Shown in pieces: positions 1-14,400 of a stretch of DNA of 64,000 bases. The notes under the pieces were generated by a model. It searched no databases and had not been told where the DNA came from. It worked only from the letters and a program-made list of their open reading frames with translations. The DNA is taken from assembly GCA_027574665.1 (NCBI GenBank), contig CM050657.1:20748700-20812699 (forward strand), read 5' to 3'. A program made the translations under genes and the position numbers. Within the stretch, counting starts at the first letter, position 1. Each line of letters begins with the position of its first letter. The DNA comes from Rhynochetos jubatus (taxonomy: Eukaryota; Chordata; Aves; Eurypygiformes; Rhynochetidae).

Positions 1-1083
1 ACACCTCCCAGAGCAGGTGTCGTCTACAGTTATACATGAACTCTACCCAAAGCAGGATAAGGAGATTTTCAGATCCATAAACACTTGAATTTTAGTGCCC
101 TGTTCTGAAATAGAGCTAGATCAAACCAAACCAGCTCTGGTCTTGAAACCAGTCACAGAACAAATACCGTTGCCTGGCCAGCCCTACACTATGGCACATT
201 TTCTCTCATGCTATTTGCAAAGGCGTCTGCAATCTCAGCCTTCGCTGTCTCTAATATTCAGTATTTTGTTCACTTCAAACTAAGTACAGGAGAATGAAAA
301 CTTATGAAACATGATGGTGCCAAAAGAAAATCTGCACTACCATTAATTGCTACATGAGTACATCAGATCTGTCATGAACAGTGACATGCCAGGCATAACA
401 AGCATCTCTGAAGTCTAACTCCCAGTTTCACTCTGCCACAGAATAAAGGATGCTGATGACAGATGGGCAGAGTTAAGCAAACCATTCGGCCAAAATCCTA
501 GATAGATGACTGTAGCTGCATTTCACTGCCAAGACCAGAACCTTAGTTTGTATCAGAAACCACTAACTTTCTGGCTTCAGTTAGGAAAAAACTATAAAAA
601 ATTAACGTTATAAATAATCAGAATAAAAATGAAACAATCATGTACTCTCCTGGCTCCTATTCCTAATTTTCTTCTCTGGCTCCAAGAGTATTCCCTCTGC
701 CTACATAGTCCCAGATCCACGTAACTGCAGAACTGCCATTTCACATCACTTAACACTGCTATCCACCCAAGTCAAAACTCCCCTTTTCTATCTAATTTTT
801 TTTATCCTCTCCACCTGAACTAGCACATTCTTGTATTGTATCATGTTGCCTAGGCACCAGCTTGGAGTCACTGGACAGAAAGGCTCAGTCATGTCCCCTC
901 CCCAAAAGCAATTCAAAAAGAGAACAGTTGTCTGTGAAGTCCAGCACCACTTCTAGTAGAAGGCGATCATTTCTCATTTACTCAACAGTGACAGCACTTC
1001 TCTTGCCAAGATCGTATTGAAGCTTCAAAACATGCTTAGAGTTCCCAGTGACTTCAGCAGGAGCTGCAAGATTCTAAGATTTT

Positions 1084-1330
1084 CTACAAGGGCAGGTAGC
1101 AACAGGACAAGGGGCAGTGACTTTAAACTGAAAGGGAGGAGATTTAGACAATGTAAAGAAGAAATTCATGTTGCCTAGAGAAGCTGTGGGTGCCTCATCC
1201 CTGGCAGTGTCCAAGGCCAGGCTGGATGAAGCTTGGAGCAACCTGGTCTAGTGGAGGGTGTCCCTGCCCATGGCAGGGGGGCTGGAACTGGATGATCTTT
1301 AAGGTCCCAACCCAAACCATTCTGTGATTC
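1084..1330 (+). mobile_element. CR1 LINE 3' end, truncated
   Basis: Shows the conserved avian CR1 tail: a block around 1,084-1,160 (ACAGGACAAGGGGCAGTGAC), then AAGCTGTGGGTGCCTCATCC, CAAGGCCAGGCTGGATGAAG, ACCTGGTCTAGTGGAGGGTG and CCCTGCCCATGGCAGGGG. It ends in CATTCTGTGATTC, the degenerate form of the 8-bp tail repeat. It is 5' truncated, as nearly all CR1 copies are. It sits in the last intron, antisense to MEGF6. Confidence 0.85.
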
Positions 1331-4050
1331 CTTGAAGAATCGAGAAGATGCTCCATTTTACTGAAGTTAGTTGTACGTCAAGTCCTCTGTGCGTCACATC
1401 CCTCCCTAGAAGTCAGCAGGGCTGAACAGAACCTAACTCAGGGTAAATTCAGCCCAACTCCTCGAGGAGTTGCAACATTCACTTCTTCCTACCTGTGAAA
1501 CGTAACAGCAAGTTAGAGTACTGCCATCTATATCAACTTGCATTTTAAGCTTAACTGTGTTCTCAGTAAGATGAAGACAATGTTTTACTTAAGTGTGAGA
1601 AAGAATGAGATCATTCCAAGTCAAATAAAATGGCACCAAAGTTTTCCAATGTTTTTTTGTTATTGGCAACTTTGTGTAGACTTACCATCTGGTCAAAATA
1701 AAAACGATCAACAATACATTTTTGCTATAAGAGAAGTCTAACAGCACAATACCGTATTGTTGTGCACATTAAATCAATAGAACTCAGTTTAATGTAGTCG
1801 TTGTGATACTTTAAGGAGAATTTTGAAAGGAGTTTTGTTTGAAACCGCAGAATCTTAATTCCTTTGCTAGGAACACAATAGGCCTTTAATAAGTGTTTCT
1901 CTAAAGACAAAATTCTTCTTAAAGAAAAACATGCAAGATTCAGAAAGGTTTTGCAATTCCTAAAAAAACCCCAACACTTACAACGTTCAGTTCATAGATA
2001 GGCAAGATGAGGAAAAATCTGAGGGTTGCTTGCCCAGACATAAAACAACCCAAGGAAAGAACCATGAAATAATTCAGGTATTTCAGGGAATCATTTCAGC
2101 CCGTCTGTGCTCAGAAGTACAGTTTGTAGGACCAAAATTCTGTTTTTCAGTAATATTTGTTCCTGCCCGTAAGGCCAGATGCAGGGACTTTTTTCTACCC
2201 TGTCACAAAGCGTTGCAAGAGCCCTACAGAACAGCTAACCATGTCTTCAAGAGAGCCAAGGAGGACAAGTCTGCTAGGTCAGATGTGGACAAGGTCCCCA
2301 GACAGGACAGTGGGAGTCTCTGGCTAGAACAGCCAGTATCCTCAAACAGCGCTCAGAGAGCTCAGCTGGAGCTCTATGCAATTGGTCACCCTGTTCCTTT
2401 CCAACCACCATGAAATATCCCTTTCACAAGTATGGAATAATAGAGTTCAAGCTTTACTTGCTGCTATTTCTAGCAGTAGGAAGAGGTAGGGCAGGTGTCT
2501 GTGCCACTCGAGTATCTGCTGGTCCAGGCATTGCTGTTATCCCCCAGGAGGTGGGCAGAAGTACCATTTGAGAAAAGAAAAGTTATCTGAAAAATATGGC
2601 GTGCTGTGGATGTCAAAACCTTCATATTTATCCAAAACAAGAATAGACTGTTCAGCAGAAAAGGTCAGATGAAACTTTGAGGAAGACCAGTTTATATTTG
2701 ACTTTTAAAAGCAGTGTTATAAAAGGTAAAGAGAGGATTAGTCCAATTCTGGACACTGAAGGAAGAAGAAGATAAACCATTTTGTTAGCTCTAGTCATGT
2801 GTATTATGCTGATGTATCAACATAATACAGTAAAGAGACAGGAAAAGGAAGAACCACTAACCTACCTTCTCCACATTTATGGGTTCAAAATATTTTTGGT
2901 TGATTTTCATCACTGGGTTCATTTGAGGGGATGTTTGAATTTCATCACCAGGTTCAAATTTGTTTTAAATCAGAAAAAAAACCACCCAAACCCACAACAC
3001 TGCAGTAGAATACTCCTAATGAAGGAATGTAAATACCACACGCTAGTCCCAGCCATTAAAACCTGCAAGTACGAAAGAAAACAGCCAGGAAAGAGCACTT
3101 AAACTTGCAGAAGTGCCCCAGACTCACCCCTAGTAACTAATCCAAGAGAGACCGTTACTGGTTCAGTTCCTCTCACACAACCATGAGCCTTTCTGTAAGA
3201 GTTCACACACGCAGAGATATGAAAAAGGAGGAACTTTCTAAGAAAAACTTTCTGTCCTGCTAGGCACTACTGGCTCTGCATCTACCTGGACACAAAGACC
3301 TTTTTTACCACACATGTAGACTTCATATAAATTGCTTGTGGGGTCCCTAGATGAGTACCAAAGCATTCACGCTACACTTAGGCATCTAATGTTCAGAGGA
3401 GCTAGAAGTATGAATCATGATACTATTAAAACAACCCACCACCATCCTGCTGACAACATGAGCTAAACCAAAAATCCTATCACCTTCCTAGTGACCCTCC
3501 TTACCCTTCAGCTGTGGATTCGCAGCATAAAGGGTGTTCTCTCAAAGAGCGCTGTTGGCTTGTCCTTCCCACACTGCATTTGGAATGCATCTCATGTCTC
3601 CATTTGACAGAGGCCTGATGCGCAACTGAGTCACACTTTCCTTCATGTCAATGTGTGCATATGGTAGTTGTGATTGCTGAGACCTATTTTTGCTATCTAA
3701 AAGCTGGCTGCAGATTGCAACAATCAGGAAGACATACTGGTTTTGATCTAATTTTTCTACATGTAGTTTGTTGAAAGGTTAAGTGCCCATTTTCTCTAGA
3801 AAAATAAAATAAATCTGATGTAGCGTTTACACACAGCTAAATACCTGTCACACAAAAACCTTCAAACAGAGAGTATGAGAGGCCAAAGCAAATAGCTTCT
3901 GCTCGGCTGCGCACAAGCAGAAATGGGGCAAATGCTTATAAAGAAAACAAAGCTTCTGTGGTTCTGATGGTGAGTACACTCAAAAGCCATTGCTTCCTTA
4001 ACAAGGGCTGTGGATTCTTTAAGACCTGGAGACCTATAGTAAGGCAAATA

Positions 4051-4145
4051 TAGAATCATAGATTAAAGTCCCTTCCAACCCAAACCAAAGACCATCCAGT
4101 TTCAGCCCCTGCACAATGGGCAGGGACACCTTCCACTAGACCCGG
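4051..4145 (-). mobile_element. Short CR1 LINE 3' end
   Basis: On the minus strand it reads from a degenerate TCTAGTGGAAGGTGTCCCTG block to GGTTGGAAGGGACTTTAATC and the ATTCTA tail. Only the last roughly 95 bp of CR1 remain. Sense to MEGF6 and intronic. Confidence 0.75.
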
Positions 4146-7100
4146 ATCCTAGTTCTCAGCTCCTCCGAGGAAGCACAGATGTATTCACCACAAAGAGCTG
4201 AGTGACAGGAATACAAGAATAGGACAACCTACTACAGTGGAAGGAAAGACTTTGGGAGGAACAGGCCAGAGGACACTACACCATTTAGCACTTCCCTCTG
4301 CAGATTTGAGTTGCTGGCACAGCAACAAGTCCTATGTTGGCTTGGGAAGGAGACACACATGCTCTCCAGAATTTCTGTACCGACTTTACTCAGACTCCAG
4401 TGCAATAAAATGGAATGCAGAAGACATATGTTCCAGAGAGATTGGAACATGCTCTGGCCCATGTCATAGGGACTATCCAATAAAGCCACCTACCACTGAT
4501 CCTCATAGCTTAAGCTAACATCTTGCAAGATTAAACACAGAAGAAAAGCAAGGAAAGACACTGCAGTGGATGAAGGATGATCCTGAATTGCACTGGTGGC
4601 AAAAGGACTTCAGGAAAGTGCTGGAGAAAGGAGGGCCGATCTGTCCCTCAACTGGGATGTCAACACAACAGCCTTGAGCAACCTCCAGTCACTCTGCTCT
4701 CATACCATGAGGCTATATTTATTTTCTTTTCCCCAGGCAGGTGTACAATGTAAGACACATGAGCCAGGTTGATGTGGTTTCCAGATCCAGACAAGTGTAA
4801 TAACCCATCCTTTGTCCTCATGCCTCAGCACATCAAAGTTGTGTGAGTCATCAAGTAATTTAACCTACAGACATTAGTATCATTAGTAAGATGGAACATT
4901 TGCCAAGATGCATGCTATGTAAGCAAGAGCTCTTCTCCATGACTAGTTAAAAATCTAACAGGCTTCCTGTTAGCACTGAATAAGGTTAATAATGACCACA
5001 CAGAAAACCTTTGAAATGGTGACAGAAATATGGGCCTCCCAGCAGAGCAAAGAAATATGACCTGTTTAAAACTACTAAGTCAGGAAATGTGCTATTGGAA
5101 GGGAACAAGCCCAGTAAAATAAATCAGGTGATAGTTACCAAGTACCTGTGTCAGGATAAAAGACAAATGAAACTCAAGGCTTTATATCCAATGAACTGCA
5201 CAGAGTGAACTGCATTGCAGGTCAGCCTGAAGTGTTTGTGCAAGGTAACTGGACAATAACCTTGGCTGTGATGAACCATACTTCAAGCATATTCAACTTC
5301 TGAATGCCAGAGCACAATGCTACCCTGATAGTATATTTTCATGTGGTTATAAATTTGAATGTGCTGTTCTTAAACCATTTCCACTTGATATTTTGATGTC
5401 TATTAAAAATTAAAGACAGATACTGGCATTGAATTTGCCTTTTTGAAAGCTTATGTAAATGAACATACATAAAGAGGGCATGAGAACAATACATTAATTA
5501 ATAAGGAAAGCTTGCACTGAGAGTAGCCCTATTTGAAGAACTTCTGGTTAACCAGAGCACATTTAACCTCAAACAGGTTAAACTTCCTCTCCTGCAAGTT
5601 CTCCCCCACTACAGTCTGTGCATCTCACTTTCCTAAATGTTTAGGTACACATGAAACTTCACAAATATGGGAGACTGGATATTTTAGGGTTGTCCAAGCT
5701 TTTTTTCTTTAGACAGTGTGCCACATTTATTTTAACACTAAAGTATGTGGAAACACTCATTTCAGTAACACAGGTCTGAAGCTCTGGAGTTCACTAATTG
5801 CCCACCTAGGCTTTTACAACAAAAGCATATATGTAGCACAGCACAAGACAAATTATTTTTCATAGAGACAGCATACTTGTGTTGCAAATGCTTATTCAGG
5901 AATACACACCAATTTTGAGAAAATGAGAGAAGAGTCACATACAGAGCAATCCTCAGTCTGAACTGTTCTGAACAGATAACTAAGATACACTGATGTTTTA
6001 GTGAGTTATATTACCCTTCATACACTTTTCTAAATTACTGGTTAGCTTTATCCTTCACTCGCAGAAAGCTGTCCATTTTGCATGATAGGATCAATGGCAT
6101 TTTGGTTGTTGGCGAATTGTTTTATTTGCCATCTCATTTTCTTACAGAATTAGATGAAAATGTTTTCAGTGAAATTGAATTAGTTGTACAACCCAAAAAT
6201 CCTGTAGCATTTATTCACATATACAGTAGTTCATCAGCTCTAAAACTCTCAGCTTTATTATGCGCTTGTCAGAATAAATGATAATGCCAAGGGACTGGCA
6301 GGATAATGAACAACTGCCATGATAAATGGATCGTCACACAAAGCTATCTGAAATACAAAGATGATGACGAGAGCAACACTTAGAGGTACACCTACAGTTG
6401 CTCCTTTCCCATTTTTCCCCCATGTGTTGTGCAATATTTTTCTGTCTCAAACTTACTTGGCTGGAACAGAGGTGGAACAGGAAACAAATTGTAGGTAAGC
6501 TCTCTAGAGATGAAGTACAACTCCACTACAATCAATAGGAAATTGTACAGTTATGCCACAGGTAAATATGCTCTCAAAGAACTTGGGAAGCATTGTTAAT
6601 GTATTAACTTATTTCACCATTATTAAATTTGGTCTTTGGTGAACACCTTCACACACCACAGAAAACTCAGTGAAGACTATTAACAGTGGAGATTGTTGCT
6701 TTACTATGCTAAGGTCAAAAATAATTCCAAATTCAGTTCCCAAATACATTCACATAGTACCACCTTCAAGTTGATGAAAGGAGATCTTTAACCACAAAGC
6801 AGAGAAGTCAAGGAAAAGAGGATTTAATTGAACTCCAACTTCCTTTGACTGTGCAAAGGTCCAGAAGTGATACACTGCAGACTTCAGCTTGGAAAATATG
6901 ACTTAAACAGTCTTTATTTACACCAGCACCACAACAAGCACACGAGTCTATTCAATTAAGGAAGCATTACACAGATATTCAAGAAAATAATCCGTAGGGT
7001 ACAAAGACCCAAAAGAACAAAAATATTCAGAAGGTTTAACATGATATCGAGTTTGACTTTTTCCCCCCACCTCAAGTTACATTTACAGTTTCTAAATTAT

Positions 7101-10100
7101 TTACAGCATAAATGCAACGCAGGTAGCTAGAGGCCATAGTTAGAGAGAAGTAACTCAAAAATAAAGAGAAAGAAAATTCACACTTGCACCTGCAGGTACA
7201 TTTGAGGTTGGGGCATGGGTGCAGGAAGAAGAAACAGATGGACAGTTGAAAGACTAGCCCAAATAATCTCTGCTGAAATGTGCAATTTCCCTCCTCTCAG
7301 TTAGCCTTTGTGTTATATACTAACAGGAGTTTTAGTACTCACATGTGAAGTAAACGATGTACGACACATCTAATGGATCAGATTGCCTCCCTAACTCCTA
7401 TCAGCTTTTCTGAGCTCCAAAACCATAGGAGATGACGGTGAGAGAAAACAGATTCAGGTCAGCAACCCTGAACACAAAAGCTATACTTGCAGTGTGGATA
7501 ACAGTGAGAAAAGCAATTGCCCATGAATTCTTGGTGAACCAAAAGCAATTAGATTTTACAAAAGAGGCAACAGTTAGAAATAAGTTTCCTTTAAAAGGAT
7601 AGCAGAGACACCATTTCCCTTACTTCAGTAAGTTAACAAGTGATGCACACCAACAGAATCTCTCAAACATCTTAAACAAGAGTAGCCACTTTCATTGCAG
7701 GTGGCCAGGAAATAAGTTTGTCCTTTTCAACTTTGGTCATATTTAGAAGAGGTTATTAGAAAGAACCTGAAGAAGCAGAAAATCATTCTAAAATAAGTGA
7801 ATCCAAAGTTTAAGTCACAACTTAAGGCTTGGAAAGTGGTGAGGACAGGAGAAAAATAAACAAGGAAAGAAGGAAGAATAATCAAGACAACAGAAGTGAA
7901 ACAATGTCCAAGAATCACAGGGCAAGCACCTCCAGAGAGTCCACCCGTAGCTGTCTGTTCCTCCACGGGAGCAGTGACAAAGTAGAAATGCCAGATAGCC
8001 GCCTAGACAAATACAAGCAGCACTGTCTCTAAGCAGTCTAATTCAGTGCTTCGTTATTATTGGGGGAGAGGAGGGGAGCACTTAAACAGGCCTAAGAAAT
8101 GCTACGTGAGGCTCAACGTGGAAACACAAGTCTGGAATTTGAGCAACTTTCACAGGTTTTCACATGTCCGACAAAACATACCTTAAACAGGTCCTGTTTT
8201 CAGAGAACAGCAAGTCTCACAGTAGAGAAAGCAGAAAAGCATCTCCAGTATTCCAAGTCATTGCTCACATCAAAATTTCAGAGAGCAATGGGAAGTCATT
8301 TTAGGAAGCGACTGGGACCAACGATGCTGGAAGATGACAGCAGGGAATGTCTGAACTGGGTAGAGCTGAAAACCTGCTCCACAGACCAAGGCTGTAGCGG
8401 TTGGGGTTTGTACTGTACAGTTACAGTCATTTTAGAGATGCCAGAAAGTCTTTGTGAGCATGAGAAATTAAGAATTTAAGCAAGAGTAGTTAAACTTGCT
8501 TTGCCCAATTAATGCATTGACATTTTTATATAATAAGGAAGAGGCCTGACATTTTTTCATCTACAATTAACTTCTAAACCGTTCGTTACACACAAGTAAT
8601 ACTAACCTTAGGCTTATAGCACAACTTTCAGAGATGAATAAAGAATATTACAGGCTACATACCCATATTACCACTGAAACCCTACCAAATCCACTGGGAG
8701 TAAGACAGCAACTTCCCAGTGAGACAACATCAGAAAGGAAATTGTTCAAGGGCAAATCCTTGTGTTACAGATGACAGCACGGGGTGCATATGCATACACA
8801 AAACAGTGCAGATTTGCTTTATAGTGTCTTCTCCTGAAGACACACTGGCATACAAGTAATCTAACAACACAGAAGAGACAGATTTGCCTTCCTGGAGAAT
8901 GAAATCATAGCAGCACACAGTTCTTCAGGTGTAAAAGGCATATCACACTGAATGGCACCAACACAGCCAAGTCTAAAACCAGGCATTGTAACCTGTACCA
9001 AACTTAGAATTTCCGCATCATTTACACCTAGCTCTTGCTTCAATCTGACTTGGAAAATATTTGAGATGGCCTGTTGAGGCTGCAGCTCCTAGTTTTAGTT
9101 TTTCAAGATTCAAATTCACTTTCAAATTTAAAAATTTTTATTTTATAAAAATTTTGAAATATCAACCAAAAAAAAGAAAGTCATTTCAATAGCCACACAT
9201 TATTTCACAGCACATCAGACATGGGAGTTTATCATTGACATATCACTGTATAAACCAACAAATAAAGTGAAACTTGAAGGTGCCTTTAGCAAGCGTTTAG
9301 TCTTCTCCCATCCCTCTCCCTCCTCATGTTACAGGCAGGGATAATGCTTACTGCATAAGGCTGTTACAGAAACACAAAGAAATCCAGTAAGTGTTGTTTC
9401 TTTTCTAACTCCTTTAACCACATGTTCATCACAGAACCGATGCAAGCCTGGACTGCTCAGCATTACGAACTCTCACAGCACAACACACATGCACACACAT
9501 TGCTGTTCAATATGTTCAGCAATTAGGTACTCCAGGACTTATTTGTGCATAGTCTCATATTTTTGGGTAGAAACAAAATAAAATACTGCATGCCTGATAC
9601 ATCTGAGCAACAGCCAGATAGGCAAAAAACAAGCCTCATGCTGCAACCTCCCTGGGGAAATCTTTGTTCGTTTTAATACTTGTTCACTCAGCTGTCTCTC
9701 CATGAATGACAAGGTTTTATCTCTAATGTGAATGGCTTCGAAGGCTACTTGCATTATCCATTCTTCAACAGCTGCTGCCAAAACCACAGGGTTGCAAACT
9801 TATAATTAAATCCAGCTGCCACTACTGTGAGTTCAGTTATATCCAAGTGAGCAGCAATGCCTCGTGGTTGCTGGCAAGATTCTGTCTCCATTTCTAGACA
9901 ATGTAATTAACTCTCTTGCCCCTTTTAGATGAAATAAACATCAGCACTGAAGAATGCTGTTCAATGACTGTAAAATAGTATTTATATAGAAGAATTCTAC
10001 TGCAGTCATTACACCTGAGAGAAAAGATTTCTAAGTGGACGATGGCTAACAACAAGTAGTTGTTTTCTTAAAAGCTCCAAGAGGACACCCAGGGGGACAG

Positions 10101-11306
10101 AAGGAAGAGGATGGAAAGAAGTTCCTGTAGGAAGGAGTTATGACGGGGTACACATTAACAGATCTACTCTTAAAACACAGCCTCCAAAACAGAGCAAATA
10201 AGATCCAGCTTGAGACAATTTCAGGCAAGGGCTGGAAAGGAACCACAGGCCTTCCCTTGATAAGATCATTTCTTAAAGGCCATTGTCCATGTCTTAAACC
10301 AGCCTTAGAGATACAGCCTGACTGAACAGTTGCATAGGCACACTTCTACAGGTATACTTGTACAGTCAAAACCCATTTGTATCAATGTGTCAAAGTGTTT
10401 AGGTCAGCAATAACAATTAGCTACCTAAATTTGACTTTCTCAGTCATAAGCCTTGAAGTGCTGCGCAAGAAAGCTCCATTTCTGCACTTTTACATGAAAT
10501 ATTGGGATGACAATGCCTCAAAAACACTTCCTAGGAGTAAAAGCAATCAGCAACAACATGCTAGACTAATGCCACTAAAGTAGAAAGCAACAGTCAATTG
10601 AGCATTGCTTGTGAAGAGTTCTATTACTTGTACCTCTGGAAACACAACAGCCCCATCACTTCTGAGGACGGATGAGAAAGCACAATGGAAGACAGAAGCA
10701 CCCAACCTCTGACTCCAAGCACAGGAAGGTTAAAAAAAAGGGGAGAGCTAATTGTCAAGTGAGATGCATAGCAGCCATCTCAAAATCCACTCTCAATCGG
10801 TATTGCTGTATTTTGGGAGGTTTGCAAAGAGTTCGCTGGGTATTCTGCCAAATAGCAGTTAAAACCCTAGGTTATCTAGATGCTTTTTTGTTGTTAACAT
10901 AGGGGTTGCACGCAGAGCTACATTAAAATCGTATGAACTGGGTGTTGGCAAAAATGTAGCTGTAGTGAATTTAAACTCATCTGTATTAGCTGAGCTCATT
11001 GGTGTGATCTAGCTCAGATACCTCTGCACTGTGCTGAAGCAGGCTGGGTACCCAAATAACTTCGTAACTTTGCCCAGAGTCCCGGAGACCGGCAGGAGTC
11101 ATGAAAGAGAGTCCAGATGTTTCCAGAGACTTGAGGTCTGCTCACTCACCTTCAGATGTGGGGGGAGAAGTGTACCTGCAAGCAACTCTGCACAATGTTC
11201 ATCTTCGCTATGGTTTGCTACCACATTTCCTGAACCAATGTAGAATAAATGCTAGCAGCTAGAAAGCAAGTTTTCTTCCCTTATTTCTCCCTTTTATTTT
11301 TTGCAG

Positions 11307-11490
11307 CAAGTACAAAGTAAACAGCCTCCTGTACCAAAGACAATGAGGGTGAATTTACTTTTGACATATTTGTTTGCTGTTTCACTACTGCCGTCTGTCT
11401 ACTTGTCGCTTTGTACTAACGGCTGTGAAGCCCAGGCACTCAAGAGCATTTCAGCAAGATGGGCTGATTATTATATCCTGTCATACCTAG
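11307..11490 (+). CDS. Candidate first coding exon with signal-peptide-like leader, unknown gene
   Basis: A textbook acceptor (TTCTCCCTTTTATTTTTTGCAG) and a donor (CCTAG/GTGAGAG) bracket 184 bp. The first ATG in the frame, at 11,343, has A at -3 and opens MRVNLLLTYLFAVSLLPSVY, followed by LSLCTNGCEAQALKS and ADYYILSYL, leaving phase 1. The hydrophobic start resembles a secretory leader. I do not recognise the protein and see no partner exon. It would be antisense to MEGF6 intron 4. The coding part runs only from 11,343. Confidence 0.3.
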
Positions 11491-14400
11491 GTGAGAGCCA
11501 GTCATGATTTTTCAACCAGTGTTTTACCATTCCCGTTTTAAAATGACAAAGCTTTTATTCCTCCCAGCTTTTTAGTGACTACTTTAAAGGGCTTTTTATC
11601 TGTAGAGGTTCACATCTTATCAGTGATGAAATGCGTTTGCATAGATGGCACTGGCAAAGACAAGGTTTGTGAGAGAAGCCAATGCAGGGGGAAGGGCAAA
11701 GAAAAAAAAACAAATAAAAAGTTGGAAGGAGGCATGCTTTCAGTTTTTTCAAATCCTTCATAGGAGCATGCTCTCAACTAGAATTAATCTCTGAATCAAC
11801 TGTTATCCATCAGTAGAACAGATAATGTCATTTTATCTTAATGATAACTTTTTGTCTGGAGTGATTACAGACAGCGCAGACCTTCTGCCGTGTTTTGTGC
11901 ACTGCATTTGTCTTCTGACAGTCTCTGCACAGGAGAACATCCAACTCCTCTTTCTCATGGGCTTCTAGTCAGCTCCAGCTTCGTGACATTTCATATTTAG
12001 GTCCAATGCTACAGTTTATTAATTTGTGACTATACATGTCTAATTTATTATTCAAACCTCAATCCATTTTAAGTGTCAGGATACCTATCAGTTGCCAAAG
12101 TGCAGAATACACAAGACTGACTAGAGAAATGTAAATTACCAGGAGATCAAACCCAGAAGGCATTATTCAATGGCAGCGAGTGACTGTTTTGATAGACCTA
12201 CGTGAAGGGGTTGACACAGACATTAGGAACAAATCTTTTTTTCTTTAATAATTAAAATAGTATTACTTTTCCTTTTCAAGTACTTAAAAATACAGTGTGA
12301 AATTTATATACAATGTTAAGGCTTAAGATAAAAGAAAAGCAGCAATCAGTGCATATTCATTTGAGATTTTCAAGGCAATTAGATCACTGGAGGTCTCCAA
12401 CTACCCAGTGAGACCAGAAGCTGCTAAAAGGTTGCATCAGAAGACTTTACCATGGCTAAAATGTCACTGAAGTTGATAAACTAATTACAGACTGAAAGAG
12501 CAAGACACCAGTGTTTTTCCCTCTTTCCTATAGGTAAGACATGATGAGATCGATTGGTTCTAAGTAGCATAGGACACCACAGAAAAAAACAATCAATTCA
12601 GTTCACTAACTATAAATAACTGCTGATTAATATATTAATTTTAAACACCAGAGGTCTGCTGGCATACTTTCTCCTGCAAATACTTTTGATTAACCACACA
12701 AAATTGCCTAAAGCATTTGCTTTATATAAAATCCTTTATAAACTCAATTTTTATCCAAATTTGTTCCTGACAGAGCATGAATTAAAGTTGTGCAGTTAAA
12801 GCCAAACAAAATATTCCACCATTTCCAAGCACAAGAAACAGGACAGCATACTAAAGTACTTGCCTAAATAAACTACATATCTAGTGTTACTTCCTAGAGG
12901 AAAATGGAAGGAAGTTTTTTTTCCTAATGAAGGAAAGTATTTTAATTGCAAGAAGATACATCAGAACTCATGCTGTTTTAATCAATGGTTGCAAAAAATG
13001 ACCAAGTACCAAGCTCTTACCACAGTCTAAGGGAAAAGCTGGCTTTCTGCTTCCATTTCTACTACTGTTCCTGTGAACTCTTCAGAGCTACTTTGGCACC
13101 GCTGAATACCCCTTAAGGGTAGTCGATCCCTGCCCTAATATTTTTCCAAACCATGCAAGTATTGTTTGTATTTTGAAGAATTACACAAGCCAAGTTTTTG
13201 AACAAGTATGAGTGCCAAAATGAACTGTGAAGTGCAAAGACACCATACTTTGACCACTCATACCTTCCTCTCTATTTTTTACCCTGAACAGCTTTATCTT
13301 CATTGCCTCTGTGCTTACAGAAAGCCCTCTCCGGAATTCTGTGCCATCAGGGAAGCTTCAGTGCTGTCAATCTTTTATATTGCTTCTGGAAGGGGCAAAT
13401 CTGGATTTGTACATACGTCTCACAACCCCCACCTGAGGCAGAAACAGTGCTGTGACAGCAGCTTCCAAGGTCACCAAGAAGCAGATTGCACAAGACACAT
13501 CAGAATGCCAATTCAGCCCTGACAAGTCCAAGCTGACAGAGGCTGATGATACACTGAGGATTACACTGAGAAACAGAAAGGCTGCATTCAGTATGAACTC
13601 ACCTGATGCCAGCGTGCTACTGACAATATCAAGGAAGGTGAAGAGATGCAGATTAAGAGGACTAACACAGTACTACCAGCAGAATCTTCATATGAAATAA
13701 AACACTGATTTGTAGCTAATGAGAGGCGAAATTGAAAAAGGTCATCCTTATTTTAGGCTGAGCAGGTCTCTAGGTTACGTTTTGGGTTGGCTTTCTTGCT
13801 CACAGGACCACTTCACATGAGTTAGTCATACAGCTGCCTATGTCCTATGAAGTTGTCCAGCCAACTGAAGTAGGGCTTTAAATCCAAAACCACCTAAAAG
13901 AAATTAAAGAAGGGGGACTTTTTCAAAACAGTTGCTGTAATGCAGTAGAACATTTCAACACTACATAAAATTCACCCAAAACAGCCTTTGAAACAGTTTC
14001 AAAGGAACTGTGACATCTTCAGTGTCAGAAAGAATTACAGCAAAGAGATAAATACTTACTGGGTTCTCAGATCACTTCATCTAAATCAAGGGCTTTTGCA
14101 TTTGTAACATGACCAATTAATATTAAGGTTGTTTAAAACCTGGACTGCCTGCTACTTCACTGAATTAAAACAATTTGCTTTAGAGCTGGCTGAGATGCCA
14201 GCAGCAACTACTTCCTTAACACAGCATCAAGCATTAGTTGCTGGCCACAAACAACCTGAAGAAGTGAAGACCATCAATACACCATCACGCGAAACCGCCT
14301 CATGCTACCCATCTCTCCAGGGTGGTTCACACATGACAGGCAGAAAGAAAGTGCCACAATCTACTCAACTTCTGATGAAACATGTCAACACACCTTGTTA

